A DNA stretch of 64,000 nucleotides from Comamonas terrae (GTDB lineage: Bacteria > Pseudomonadota > Gammaproteobacteria > Burkholderiales > Burkholderiaceae_C), in the NCBI RefSeq assembly GCF_001544075.1, contig NZ_BCNT01000016.1, positions 1 to 64,000 on the forward strand, written 5' to 3'. Position 1 is the first letter of the stretch. Every line of letters begins with the position of its first letter. The notes beneath the pieces were generated by a model. It worked only from the letters and a program-made list of their open reading frames with translations, did no database searches and was not told the origin of the DNA. The position numbers were made by a program, and so were the translations under genes. Positions 1-11,872 of this stretch are shown piece after piece.

Positions 1-2
1 TG

Positions 3-566
3 CGCGGCGAGCACAAGGCCCCGGCCTATGCCTCGCATGTCGGCGACGCGCTGGTGCCCAGCCTGGAGACCGACGACGGCCACTGGCTTACCCAATCCAT
101 GGCCATCATGGAATACCTGGACGAAACGCATGCCGCCCATCCTCTGCTGCCGGCGGATGCCTTGGGGCGGGCCCATGTGCGGGCGCTGGCGCAGATGGTG
201 GCTTGCGAGATCCACCCGCTCAACAATCTGCGTGTGCTCAAGTACCTGGTGCACGAACTCAAGGTGTCGGACGAGGCCAAGACCGGCTGGTATGCCCACT
301 GGGCGCGTTCGGGCCTGGAAGCCTTCGAGCGCCAGCTGGCGCTGCTCGATGCGGAACGCAAGGCCGGCGGCCTGCCTCCGTCGGTTTTCTGCTGGGGCGA
401 CGTGCCCGGCATGGCCGAGTGCTGTCTGGTTCCCCAGGTTTTCAACGCCCAGCGCTTTGCCGTCAATCTCGACGGCCTGCCGCGGCTGATGGAGGTGGTG
501 GAGCGCTGCAACGCCATGCCTGCGTTCCAAAGCGCCCATCCGTCGGCCTGTCCGGACGCGCAATGA
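3..566 (+). CDS. maiA: Maleylacetoacetate isomerase / zeta-class glutathione S-transferase, 5'-truncated
   Basis: The reading frame is open from the window edge, so the start codon and the thioredoxin-fold N-terminus with the glutathione-activating serine lie outside. What is visible begins with the end of the GST N-domain, including V-P-S-L-E and then L-T-Q-S-M-A-I-M-E-Y-L-D-E, the glutathione-binding segment typical of zeta GSTs, followed by an all-helical C-domain. In the family, the enzyme isomerises maleylacetoacetate (or maleylpyruvate) to the fumaryl form in tyrosine/homogentisate or gentisate breakdown, in the cytosol, with glutathione as cofactor. The stop codon overlaps the next gene by ATGA, so the two are probably co-translated. 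The isomerase call rests on the zeta-class segment; another GST specificity is possible. Confidence 0.8.
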   Translation, partial: RGEHKAPAYASHVGDALVPSLETDDGHWLTQSMAIMEYLDETHAAHPLLPADALGRAHVRALAQMVACEIHPLNNLRVLKYLVHELKVSDEAKTGWYAHWARSGLEAFERQLALLDAERKAGGLPPSVFCWGDVPGMAECCLVPQVFNAQRFAVNLDGLPRLMEVVERCNAMPAFQSAHPSACPDAQ

Positions 567-1489
567 TGGCGCAGCGCATGGAGTTAAATGCCCCCTGGCT
601 GGTCCCCGAGTGGCCGGTGCCCGAAGGCGTGCATGCCGCATGCACGCTGCGCGCGGGCGGTGTAAGCGAGGCGCCCTGGGGCAGCCTGAATCTGGGTGAC
701 CATGTAGGCGACGAGCCCGCCCATGTGCGCGAGAACCGGCGGCGGCTTTCGCAGTGGATTGCGGACTGCACGCCCGGTGCCTGCCAGGCCTTTCTGCAGC
801 AGGTGCACGGCACCGACGTGCTGGACCTGGATGCCGGCAATGTGGGGACGGCCAACGGCGCATGCTACGACGCCTGCGTGACCAGCGATGCCGGCGTGGT
901 CTGCACCATCATGGTGGCCGACTGCCTGCCGGTATTGCTCGCGCATCGCAGCGGCAAGGTGGTGGGTGCGGCGCATGCGGGCTGGCGCGGGCTGGCTGGC
1001 ATGCCGCCCGGGCGCGATGCCGGCGCAGGGCCGCTGCCCCAGGGTGTGCTGGAGTCGCTGTTCGAGGCTTTTTGCCGCAAAGTGCAGGCGGTTGCTGCGC
1101 AGTCGGCTATCGATAAGGAAGCTTTGCCGCGGCTGTCCGCCGGTATCGCCGGCCAGACCATGGCATGGTTGGGGCCCTGCATAGGACCCGAGTCTTTCGA
1201 GGTGGGGGAGGAAGTCCGTGCAGCTTTCGTAGCCCATGACGCGGAAGCTGCGCAGTTTTTCGATGTGCTTTCCGGCGAAGGCAAACCACGCAAATATCTG
1301 GCCAATCTGCCGCAGCTGGCGCGCCAGCGCCTGCAGGCCATGGGAATCGCGTCTATCTACGGCAACGACGGCAGCGCGCCCTGGTGTACGGTGCGCAACG
1401 AGTCACGGTTTTTCTCGCACCGGCGCGATGCCGGGCGGCTCGGCAGCAGCGGCCGCCTGGCTGCCTGCATCTGGCGCGACGGGGACTGA
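563..1489 (+). CDS. pgeF: Purine nucleoside phosphorylase / laccase-domain protein PgeF (YfiH family)
   Basis: The protein has the family's signature metal and active-site blocks: M-V-A-D-C-L-P-V-L-L, H-A-G-W-R-G (His about residue 138), A-W-L-G-P-C-I-G-P and a C-terminal R-N-E-S-R-F-F-S-H-R-R-D. Members act on purine nucleosides in the cytosol, and the family has also been implicated in peptidoglycan precursor editing. I chose the ATG at 563, which overlaps the upstream stop as ATGA; ATGs at 566 and 578 are alternatives. About 60 residues separate the HAGWRG and AWLGP blocks, roughly 30 more than I expect. The 3' end overlaps a small gene on the other strand by 87 bases. Confidence 0.88.
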   Translation: MMAQRMELNAPWLVPEWPVPEGVHAACTLRAGGVSEAPWGSLNLGDHVGDEPAHVRENRRRLSQWIADCTPGACQAFLQQVHGTDVLDLDAGNVGTANGACYDACVTSDAGVVCTIMVADCLPVLLAHRSGKVVGAAHAGWRGLAGMPPGRDAGAGPLPQGVLESLFEAFCRKVQAVAAQSAIDKEALPRLSAGIAGQTMAWLGPCIGPESFEVGEEVRAAFVAHDAEAAQFFDVLSGEGKPRKYLANLPQLARQRLQAMGIASIYGNDGSAPWCTVRNESRFFSHRRDAGRLGSSGRLAACIWRDGD

Positions 1490-1717
1490 GGCAGCTTCAG
1501 GCGCTGCACCACCATGCAGCGCCTGTGCCTGCCGGATCGCACGCAGTCTGCGCTTGCGTCCGGGCGTGCCCAGAATGTAGAGCACGATGGACAGCGGCAG
1601 CACGCCGTACAGTGCGAAGGTGAAGAAGGCGCCCAGCCAGCTGCCGCCGGGAGCGGCGGCCTCGGCCACCGCCATCATGACGGTGACATACAACCAGGCG
1701 ATGGCTACAAGATACAT
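1403..1717 (-). CDS. Small two-helix membrane protein of unknown function
   Basis: The 104-residue product has two hydrophobic stretches (about residues 1-20 and 28-50, the second running F-F-T-F-A-L-Y-G-V-L-P-L-S-I-V-L-Y-I-L-G), then a basic patch (R-K-R-R-L-R-A-I-R) and an Ala/Pro-rich tail that is probably cytosolic. This arrangement resembles small conserved inner-membrane proteins of Burkholderiales, but I do not recognise a function. It converges on pgeF and their 3' ends overlap by 87 bases; the overlap encodes the low-complexity tail, so the tail may be free to drift. The ATG at 1717 is the only sensible start before the membrane segment. Confidence 0.6.
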   Translation of the reverse strand: MYLVAIAWLYVTVMMAVAEAAAPGGSWLGAFFTFALYGVLPLSIVLYILGTPGRKRRLRAIRQAQALHGGAAPEAASVPVAPDAGSQAAAAAEPPGIAPVREKP

Positions 1718-1916
1718 GGCGTGTCAATCAAGATTTTGCCGTAGCCGCACCCCACAATATCTGGGTTAAAACAGCTTCACGAGTGATTTCGGCGACATTT
1801 TTTGTCAAAAGTTGCTGACTCCTGGGTGACAATGGCGTTGCGTCAGCCGTATTGCAGATTCCGCAAGCCCGCAAACCCCATCAAGAGGTTGGTTCTTGCT
1901 CCCACAGGATGTAAGC

Positions 1917-3809
1917 ATGAATTTTGACCCATTCAAGGGCCAGACTGGCCAGTCTCTTCAGCAATTCTGGAGTGAACAGTGGAGCCGCAGCCTGCAGTCC
2001 CTGCAGCAAATCGGCACGACAGGGCTGTCCGCGATGCCGGGACTGACCGGCTTTCCCGGTGCGCCGGCGGCAGGCGTTCCGGATCCCTGGCAAGCGATGA
2101 TCGCGGCTTTTGTCGAAGGCGCACAAAAGATCGCTCCAGCCGTACAGTTCGACCCCGAGAAGCTGCAAAGCCTGCAGGCTGACTATCTCGAGGACGTCCA
2201 GGCGCTGGGCGACACGGACAAGGTGCAAAAGCGCCTGTCCAAGGACAAGCGCTTCAATACGCCCGACTGGTCCGGCAACCCCGTGGCTGCCGCAACGGCA
2301 GCGACCTATCTGGTGAACAGCCGCATGCTCATGGGTCTTGCGGATGCCGTCCAGGGAGATGAAAAGACGCGCAACCGCGTGCGTTTTGCCATCGAGCAAT
2401 GGGTGGCCGCCATGGCGCCGAGCAACTTCCTGGCGCTGAATGTGGATGTGCAGAAAAAGGCCATCGAAACCAAGGGCGAGAGCTTGGCCCAGGGCATAGC
2501 CAATCTGCTGGCCGACATGCGCCAGGGCCATGTCTCCATGACCGACGAGAGCCTGTTCACCGTCGGCAAGAACGTGGCCACCACCGAGGGCGCGGTCGTG
2601 TTCGAGAACGAGCTGTTCCAGCTCATCGAATACAAGCCGCTGACGGCCAAGGTGTATGAAAAACCTTTCCTCATGGTGCCGCCCTGCATCAACAAGTTCT
2701 ACATCCTGGACCTGCAGCCGGCCAACTCGCTGATCCGCTATGCGGTGGAGCAGGGCAACCATACCTTTGTGGTGAGCTGGCGCAATCCGGACGAAAGCCT
2801 GGCCCACAAGACCTGGGACGACTACATCGAGGAGGGCGTGATCACCGCCATCCGCAAGGTCCAGGACATCTGCGATGCGCCGCAGATCAATGTGCTGGGC
2901 TTTTGCGTGGGAGGCACCATGCTGTCCACTGCCCTGGGCGTGCTGGCGGCCCGCCAGGAGCGCCTGCAGGGCGAGGCGCCGGCCGCCAAGCCCGGCACCA
3001 GAGGCAACGGCAGGACGGCGGTGGCCAAGGCTGCCGCCTCAGCAGCCCAGCCCGTCTTTCCCGTGGCCAGCCTCACGCTGCTGACCACTTTCATCGATTT
3101 CAGCGATACCGGCGTGCTCGACGTGTTCATCGACGAATCGGTGGTGCGCTTCCGCGAGATGCAGATGGGGCAGGGCGGCTTGATGAAGGGGCAGGACATG
3201 GCTTCCACCTTCAGCTTCCTGCGTCCCAACGACCTGGTCTGGAACTATGTGGTGGGCAATTATCTGAAGGGTGAAACCCCGCCGCCTTTCGATCTGTTGT
3301 ACTGGAACAGCGATTCGACCAATCTGCCGGGCCCCTATTACGCGTGGTACCTGCGCAATCTGTACCTGGAAAACAAGCTGGTGCAGCCCGGGGCGCTGAC
3401 CGTGTGCGGCGAAAAGATCGATATGCGCAAGGTCAGGGTGCCGGCCTATCTGTACGGGTCGCGCGACGACCACATCGTGCCCATCGGCGGGGCCTATGCG
3501 TCCGCCCAGGTGCTGGGCGGCGAACTGCGCTTTGTGATGGGCGCCTCGGGCCATATTGCCGGCGTGATCAACCCGCCGGTGCACAAGAAGCGCAGCCATT
3601 GGCTGCGCGAGGACGGCCAGTTCCCCGCAGCGTTGAGCGATTGGCTGGCCGGAGCCAGCGAGCAGCCGGGCAGTTGGTGGACGGACTGGAGCCACTGGCT
3701 GGCATCCCACGCCGGCAAGCAGGTTGCCGCGCCCAAGCGCTATGGCAAGCCCGGTGCATACGAAGCCATCGAGCCCGCACCGGGCCGCTATGTGCAGGTC
3801 AAGGCCTGA
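1917..3809 (+). CDS. phaC: Class I poly(3-hydroxyalkanoate) synthase PhaC
   Basis: This enzyme polymerises (R)-3-hydroxybutyryl-CoA into PHB at the granule surface. The 630-residue protein has the PhaC N-terminal domain and an alpha/beta-hydrolase fold with a lipase-like box G-F-C-V-G-G (nucleophile Cys330), the catalytic Asp518 in S-R-D-D-H-I-V-P and His546 in S-G-H-I-A-G-V-I-N-P-P. Asp-His spacing equals that of the Cupriavidus enzyme, but Cys-Asp spacing is 27 residues longer because of an Ala/Gly/Lys-rich insertion at about residues 352-378. The ATG at 1917 has AGGA 7 bases upstream; a TTG at 1896 preceded by AAGAGG would add seven residues and cannot be excluded. phaA follows after 139 bases in the same direction. 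Confidence 0.96.
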   Translation: MNFDPFKGQTGQSLQQFWSEQWSRSLQSLQQIGTTGLSAMPGLTGFPGAPAAGVPDPWQAMIAAFVEGAQKIAPAVQFDPEKLQSLQADYLEDVQALGDTDKVQKRLSKDKRFNTPDWSGNPVAAATAATYLVNSRMLMGLADAVQGDEKTRNRVRFAIEQWVAAMAPSNFLALNVDVQKKAIETKGESLAQGIANLLADMRQGHVSMTDESLFTVGKNVATTEGAVVFENELFQLIEYKPLTAKVYEKPFLMVPPCINKFYILDLQPANSLIRYAVEQGNHTFVVSWRNPDESLAHKTWDDYIEEGVITAIRKVQDICDAPQINVLGFCVGGTMLSTALGVLAARQERLQGEAPAAKPGTRGNGRTAVAKAAASAAQPVFPVASLTLLTTFIDFSDTGVLDVFIDESVVRFREMQMGQGGLMKGQDMASTFSFLRPNDLVWNYVVGNYLKGETPPPFDLLYWNSDSTNLPGPYYAWYLRNLYLENKLVQPGALTVCGEKIDMRKVRVPAYLYGSRDDHIVPIGGAYASAQVLGGELRFVMGASGHIAGVINPPVHKKRSHWLREDGQFPAALSDWLAGASEQPGSWWTDWSHWLASHAGKQVAAPKRYGKPGAYEAIEPAPGRYVQVKA

Positions 3810-3948
3810 GCCCGCCAGGACTTGAAAAGGTTTGCAGCGGCCGTGACGATCATGGTCGCTCTGGGAGGGCGAAGCCCCTGCTCGCAGAGGCTGGCGCCCG
3901 GTTTTCAGTGAGTTGGTGAACTAGAGAGACCTAGGAAGGTTCGTGAGC

Positions 3949-5130
3949 ATGGAAGACATTGTTATCGTTTCGGCCGTTCGAACGGCGGTAGGCAAATTTG
4001 GGGGCGCTCTCGCCAAGGTTCCTGCCACACAGCTAGGTGCCATCGTGATCAACGAAGCTTTGGCGCGAGCCAAAGTGGGCAAGGATCAGGTGGGTGAAGT
4101 CATCATGGGACAGGTGCTCACAGCTGCTTCCGGCCAGAATCCGGCCCGCCAGGCCATGATGGCCGCAGGCATTGCCAAGGAAACGCCGGCGTTGACCATC
4201 AATGCGGTATGCGGCTCCGGCCTCAAGGCCGTGATGCTGGCTGCCCAGGCCGTGGCCACGGGCGACAGCGAAATCGTGGTGGCCGGCGGTCAGGAGAACA
4301 TGAGCCTTGCGCCGCATGCCCTGCCCAACTCGCGCGACGGCCAGCGCATGGGGGACTGGAAGCTGGTCGACACCATGATCGTCGACGGTCTCTGGGACGT
4401 CTACAACCAGTACCACATGGGCATCACTGCCGAGAATGTGGCCAAGGAAAAGAGCGTCAGCCGGGAGCAGCAGGACGCTCTGGCGCTGGCCAGCCAGCAA
4501 AAGGCCGCTGCGGCCCAGGATGCCGGCAAGTTCAAGGACGAAATCGTTCCCGTGAGCATCCCCCAGCGCAAGGGCGATCCCGTGGTCTTCGATACCGACG
4601 AATACATCAACCGCAAGACGAATGCCGACGCGCTGGCCGGCCTCAAGCCTGCTTTCGACAAGGCCGGCTCCGTGACCGCCGGCAACGCTTCGGGCCTGAA
4701 CGACGGTGCTGCCGCCGTGGTGGTGATGAGCGCGGCCAAGGCCAAGGAGCTGGGCCTCAAGCCCCTGGCCAAGATCGTTTCCTACGCGACCAGCGGCCTG
4801 GACCCCAAGGTCATGGGCCTGGGCCCGGTGTATGCGGCGCGCAAGGCGCTGGACCGTGCCGGCTGGAAGGCGTCCGACGTGGACCTGTTCGAGCTCAACG
4901 AGGCTTTTGCCGCGCAGGCCTGCGCCGTGAACCAGGAGCTGGGCATCGATACCAAGAAGGTCAACGTCAATGGCGGCGCCATTGCCATCGGCCATCCCAT
5001 CGGCGCATCCGGTTGCCGCATTCTGGTGACGCTGCTGCATGAAATGCAGCGCAGCGGCGCCAAGAAGGGCCTGGCCGGCCTTTGCATCGGCGGCGGCATG
5101 GGTGTCGCGCTGGCCGTAGAGGCTTGCTGA
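3949..5130 (+). CDS. phaA: Acetyl-CoA acetyltransferase (beta-ketothiolase)
   Basis: It condenses two acetyl-CoA molecules to acetoacetyl-CoA, the first step to PHB. The biosynthetic thiolase motifs are intact: nucleophile Cys88 in N-A-V-C-G-S-G, His349 in [14 protein letters not shown] and Cys379 in [11 protein letters not shown], almost the same numbering as the well-studied Zoogloea enzyme. The ATG at 3949 was chosen over a GTG at 3943 because the ribosome site AGGAAGG (3933-3939) is 9 bases from the ATG but only 3 from the GTG. It lies downstream of phaC, probably co-transcribed, giving 393 residues, the usual size. Confidence 0.96.
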   Translation: MEDIVIVSAVRTAVGKFGGALAKVPATQLGAIVINEALARAKVGKDQVGEVIMGQVLTAASGQNPARQAMMAAGIAKETPALTINAVCGSGLKAVMLAAQAVATGDSEIVVAGGQENMSLAPHALPNSRDGQRMGDWKLVDTMIVDGLWDVYNQYHMGITAENVAKEKSVSREQQDALALASQQKAAAAQDAGKFKDEIVPVSIPQRKGDPVVFDTDEYINRKTNADALAGLKPAFDKAGSVTAGNASGLNDGAAAVVVMSAAKAKELGLKPLAKIVSYATSGLDPKVMGLGPVYAARKALDRAGWKASDVDLFELNEAFAAQACAVNQELGIDTKKVNVNGGAIAIGHPIGASGCRILVTLLHEMQRSGAKKGLAGLCIGGGMGVALAVEAC

Positions 5131-5486
5131 TGACCGGTGGCGTCTTGGCTGGCGGCTGTGTTTAACGCATAGATCCGTCCGGCGAAGGCGCTGCGGATCA
5201 TCGCTGTTTCTCCAGGGGTGGTCTGCACAAATCAAACGGCAAAAGGCAGGTGGCGATCTGGTCAGGCATGTCCAATCGTCCTCTGCTCAATGGCTGTGCA
5301 TCCGGTTTCGCCGCATGGCGAAGCTGTGGATTCACGCGGCCGGATGGCTTGTGCCCGCTCCTAGGGAAGATCAGTAGGCACCAGCTGCCTGCTGGGATAG
5401 TTTCCCCGCATTACGCAATGCATACTGGATTCGTCAGTTGACACACATGTGATTGACGCCTTTGAAGAGTAGATGAGGAGAGCAAA
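5131..5486 (+). other. Long phaA-phaB intergenic region (356 bases)
   Basis: I find no convincing gene here. It contains short inverted repeats (TTCGCC-GCAT-GGCGAA at 5307-5322) and a consensus-like TTGACA at 5438 ahead of phaB. There is no obvious Rho-independent terminator after phaA, so phaB may be read both from upstream and from its own promoter. Confidence 0.5.
5438..5466 (+). promoter_or_regulatory. Candidate phaB promoter
   Basis: A perfect TTGACA (5438-5443) is followed after 17 bases by TTTGAA (5461-5466), a poor -10 box. The position, 20 bases before the phaB ribosome site GAGGAG, is plausible, but the weak -10 makes the call tentative. Confidence 0.3.
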
Positions 5487-6224
5487 ATGGGACAGAAAGT
5501 AGCGTACGTCACAGGAGGCATGGGCGGCATTGGTACCGCCGTCTGCCAGCGCTTGCACAAGGATGGCTTCAAGGTGATCGCGGGTTGTGGCCCTTCGCGT
5601 GATTTCCAGAAGTGGCTGGACGAGCAAAAGGCGCTGGGCTTCACTTTTTATGCGTCAGTTGGCAACGTCGGCGACTGGGAATCCACTGTGGAGGCTTTCG
5701 AGAAAGCCAAGGCGGAGCACGGGAGCATCGATGTGCTGGTGAACAATGCCGGCATCACGCGCGACCGCATGTTCGTCAAGATGTCGCCCGAAGATTGGCG
5801 CGCGGTGATCGAGACCAATCTGAACTCCATGTTCAACGTCACCAAGCAGGTGGTGGCGGACATGGTCGAGAAGGGCTGGGGGCGCATCGTCAACATCAGC
5901 TCGGTCAATGGTGCCAAGGGACAGGCGGGCCAGACGAACTATTCGGCGGCCAAGGCCGGCATGCACGGTTTTACCATGGCTCTGGCCCAGGAGCTGGCCA
6001 CCAAGGGTGTGACCGTGAATACCGTCAGCCCTGGCTACATCGGCACCGACATGGTCAAGGCCATTCGTCCCGACGTGCTGGAGAAGATCGTGGGCACCGT
6101 GCCCGTCAAGCGCCTGGGTGAGCCCAGCGAGATCGCTTCCATCATCTCGTGGCTGGCTTCGGAAGAGGGCGGCTATTCCACCGGAGCCGAATTCTCGGTC
6201 AATGGCGGCCTTCACATGCATTGA
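5487..6224 (+). CDS. phaB: Acetoacetyl-CoA reductase (NADPH)
   Basis: This short-chain dehydrogenase reduces acetoacetyl-CoA to (R)-3-hydroxybutyryl-CoA, the monomer for PhaC. It has the N-terminal nucleotide-binding T-G-G-M-G-G-I-G, the N-N-A-G-I-T-R-D block and the catalytic Tyr152/Lys156 in Y-S-A-A-K, ending in the family-typical S-V-N-G-G-L-H-M-H. The 245-residue length is standard. GAGGAG sits 6 bases before the ATG. A strong terminator follows within 20 bases, so phaB closes the PHB cluster; no phaR or phasin gene follows. Confidence 0.96.
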   Translation: MGQKVAYVTGGMGGIGTAVCQRLHKDGFKVIAGCGPSRDFQKWLDEQKALGFTFYASVGNVGDWESTVEAFEKAKAEHGSIDVLVNNAGITRDRMFVKMSPEDWRAVIETNLNSMFNVTKQVVADMVEKGWGRIVNISSVNGAKGQAGQTNYSAAKAGMHGFTMALAQELATKGVTVNTVSPGYIGTDMVKAIRPDVLEKIVGTVPVKRLGEPSEIASIISWLASEEGGYSTGAEFSVNGGLHMH

Positions 6225-6243
6225 TTGGTGGATGGCGCCATGC

Positions 6244-6268
6244 AAAAAGGGGCCTTGTGCCCCTTTTT
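6244..6268 (+). terminator. Rho-independent terminator after phaB
   Basis: AAAAAGGGGC and GCCCCTTTTT form a perfect 10-bp stem with loop CTTGT; the A- and T-tracts make it work in both directions. Confidence 0.9.
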
Positions 6269-6298
6269 GCCATCCGAAAGCGGTATGCCACAAAGCAC

Positions 6299-6322
6299 AA
6301 AACCCGCCATGGGGCGGGTTTG
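6299..6322. terminator. Second hairpin downstream of phaB
   Basis: AAACCCGCC and GGGCGGGTTT pair around a short centre, 30 bases after the first terminator. It may be a backup terminator, or serve minus-strand transcripts arriving from the micro-ORFs. Confidence 0.6.
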
Positions 6323-6475
6323 TGGGTCTGGCCTGAATGCCGCCCTGGTCGGTGAGCCGGCGGCGCAGCAAGAAACTTCGGTTTGCAAAGCTGGCTGCTG
6401 CATCCAGTTTTGTCGTCCAGGGGCTGCCGTCAGGCAGCTTGGCCTCTCGCCAGGACACACCTGGCAAAGCGCTGC

Positions 6476-6535
6476 TCAGCGCTTGCGATCGCGTTCGTCT
6501 TCGGGCCAGATGGACATGATGATCGTGGTTTGCAT
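6476..6535 (-). CDS. Micro-ORF, 19 residues, WPEDERDRKR C-terminus
   Basis: An ATG at 6535 is preceded by AGGAGA (6544-6549 on the plus numbering) at an 8-base spacing, and the frame encodes 19 residues that end in S-I-W-P-E-D-E-R-D-R-K-R. The larger micro-ORF directly upstream on the same strand contains V-W-P-W-D-D-R-D-R-K-R. Two tiny frames with good ribosome sites and a shared motif are unlikely by chance. The function is unknown; the basic C-terminus could bind nucleic acid or membrane, or the peptide could act as a leader. Confidence 0.5.
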   Translation of the reverse strand: MQTTIIMSIWPEDERDRKR

Positions 6536-6638
6536 GGGGAATCTCTCCTGTTTGCTCTGTATAACGAGGCAGCGGTTCAGCTCGTTGACAGCTTTTTAAA
6601 AAAATTTTGCTGTTCTTTTATCCAGTTTTTTGACTGGC

Positions 6639-6767
6639 TCAAGCGGTGGCACCGGTGTGCATCGGGGCGCGCTTGCGGTCGCGGTCATCCCACGGCCATA
6701 CCATCTGCGCCTCCATAGCGGCTGCGGATTGCAGGGCTTTGGCGGTGTCAAAAACGGGCTTGGTCAT
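6639..6767 (-). CDS. Micro-ORF, 42 residues, with WPWDDRDRKR motif
   Basis: An ATG at 6767 follows a strong AAGGAGT (6775-6781) at normal spacing. The product is 42 residues: a short amphipathic alanine-rich start, then M-V-W-P-W-D-D-R-D-R-K-R and a short Ala/Thr tail. The motif is shared with the 19-residue frame 103 bases downstream on the same strand, suggesting duplication and divergence, or selection for the same peptide. I do not recognise the family. It is too short for ordinary gene callers, so it may be unannotated in related genomes. Confidence 0.55.
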   Translation of the reverse strand: MTKPVFDTAKALQSAAAMEAQMVWPWDDRDRKRAPMHTGATA

Positions 6768-6898
6768 AGCAGATCACTCCTTTGCGTGTTCAACGCGAAG
6801 CAGGGGTTCAGGGTTGACCCGCGCTCCACACCCAAAGGCAAGAAAATGCAAGCATTTGCCCTGCTGTTCGTCAGCTAGGCGTAAGAATAAGAAAAAAG

Positions 6899-6943
6899 CA
6901 TAGCGGCAGGCGCTTTCTGAGCAAGCGTTGCAGCCATTTTTCT
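6899..6943. repeat. Short dispersed intergenic repeat (AGCTGc-AGCGCTT type)
   Basis: The pattern AGCGGCAGGCGCTTTCTGAG followed by CAAGCGTTGCAGCC matches the layout of repeats near 57443 and 16730 (an AGCTG-GCGC arm, a spacer, then AAGCG-TGCAG). From memory this layout is frequent between genes in Comamonadaceae. Confidence 0.5.
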
Positions 6944-7058
6944 GGTTCAGGTCGATCTGTTACGCTTGCTTGCCCAGGCCCCTGCCGGGGGCGTCAACGA
7001 GGCAATGCCAAAGTGCGCCGGCTGGCGCAATGCCAGGCCGACGTCCCAGCCTTCATGT

Positions 7059-9059
<2,001 letters not shown>

Positions 9060-9125
9060 GAATGGCCGCGATTATCCCAGCGAAAGCCCCGGTGGTCGGA
9101 CTGCATGGAATTGAAGCCGCCATCG

Positions 9126-9144
9126 ATCCATGCCCCGCATGGAT
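9126..9144. repeat. Perfect inverted repeat in the divergent ABC-F / YgiQ intergenic region
   Basis: ATCCATGC-CCC-GCATGGAT has 8-bp perfect arms. It lies between divergent genes and could be an operator or a short hairpin; nothing else supports a specific role. Confidence 0.4.
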
Positions 9145-9347
9145 TGCTATGCAAGCGGAAGCTGTCTACGCCTGACCCGCAATGGATTCAGGAATAAAGA
9201 GCTGGAAAATCGTTGGATGGCTGGCGCTGGATGCTATGAATTACGGAGTTGTGCAGCACGGTTTGCAAGACCTTGCCCGTGCAAGGCCGCAGCTTGAAAA
9301 GTACACTGTCAGGTTCTTTCCCGCACTGGCCGCAGAGCCCATTCCAC

Positions 9348-11837
<2,490 letters not shown>

Positions 11838-11872
11838 CCTGCAGCCTGCTGGCCCTGTTGCAGAGGCCGGGT

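Larger units (their letters stand above)
6225..7058. other. 834-base region between phaB and the ABC-F gene
   Basis: The region holds two terminator-like hairpins just after phaB, two micro-ORFs with ribosome sites on the minus strand (6476-6535 and 6639-6767), and one short dispersed repeat (6899-6943). Longer open frames here have no coding character that I can recognise. Confidence 0.6.

Noticed and set aside
203..562. Upstream extension of pgeF to a 428-residue protein
   Set aside because: The extra part is an out-of-frame reading of maiA; the ATGA overlap at 563 gives the natural start.
5655..6467. 270-residue minus-strand frame over phaB and its terminator
   Set aside because: Antisense to phaB and runs through two hairpins; not coding.
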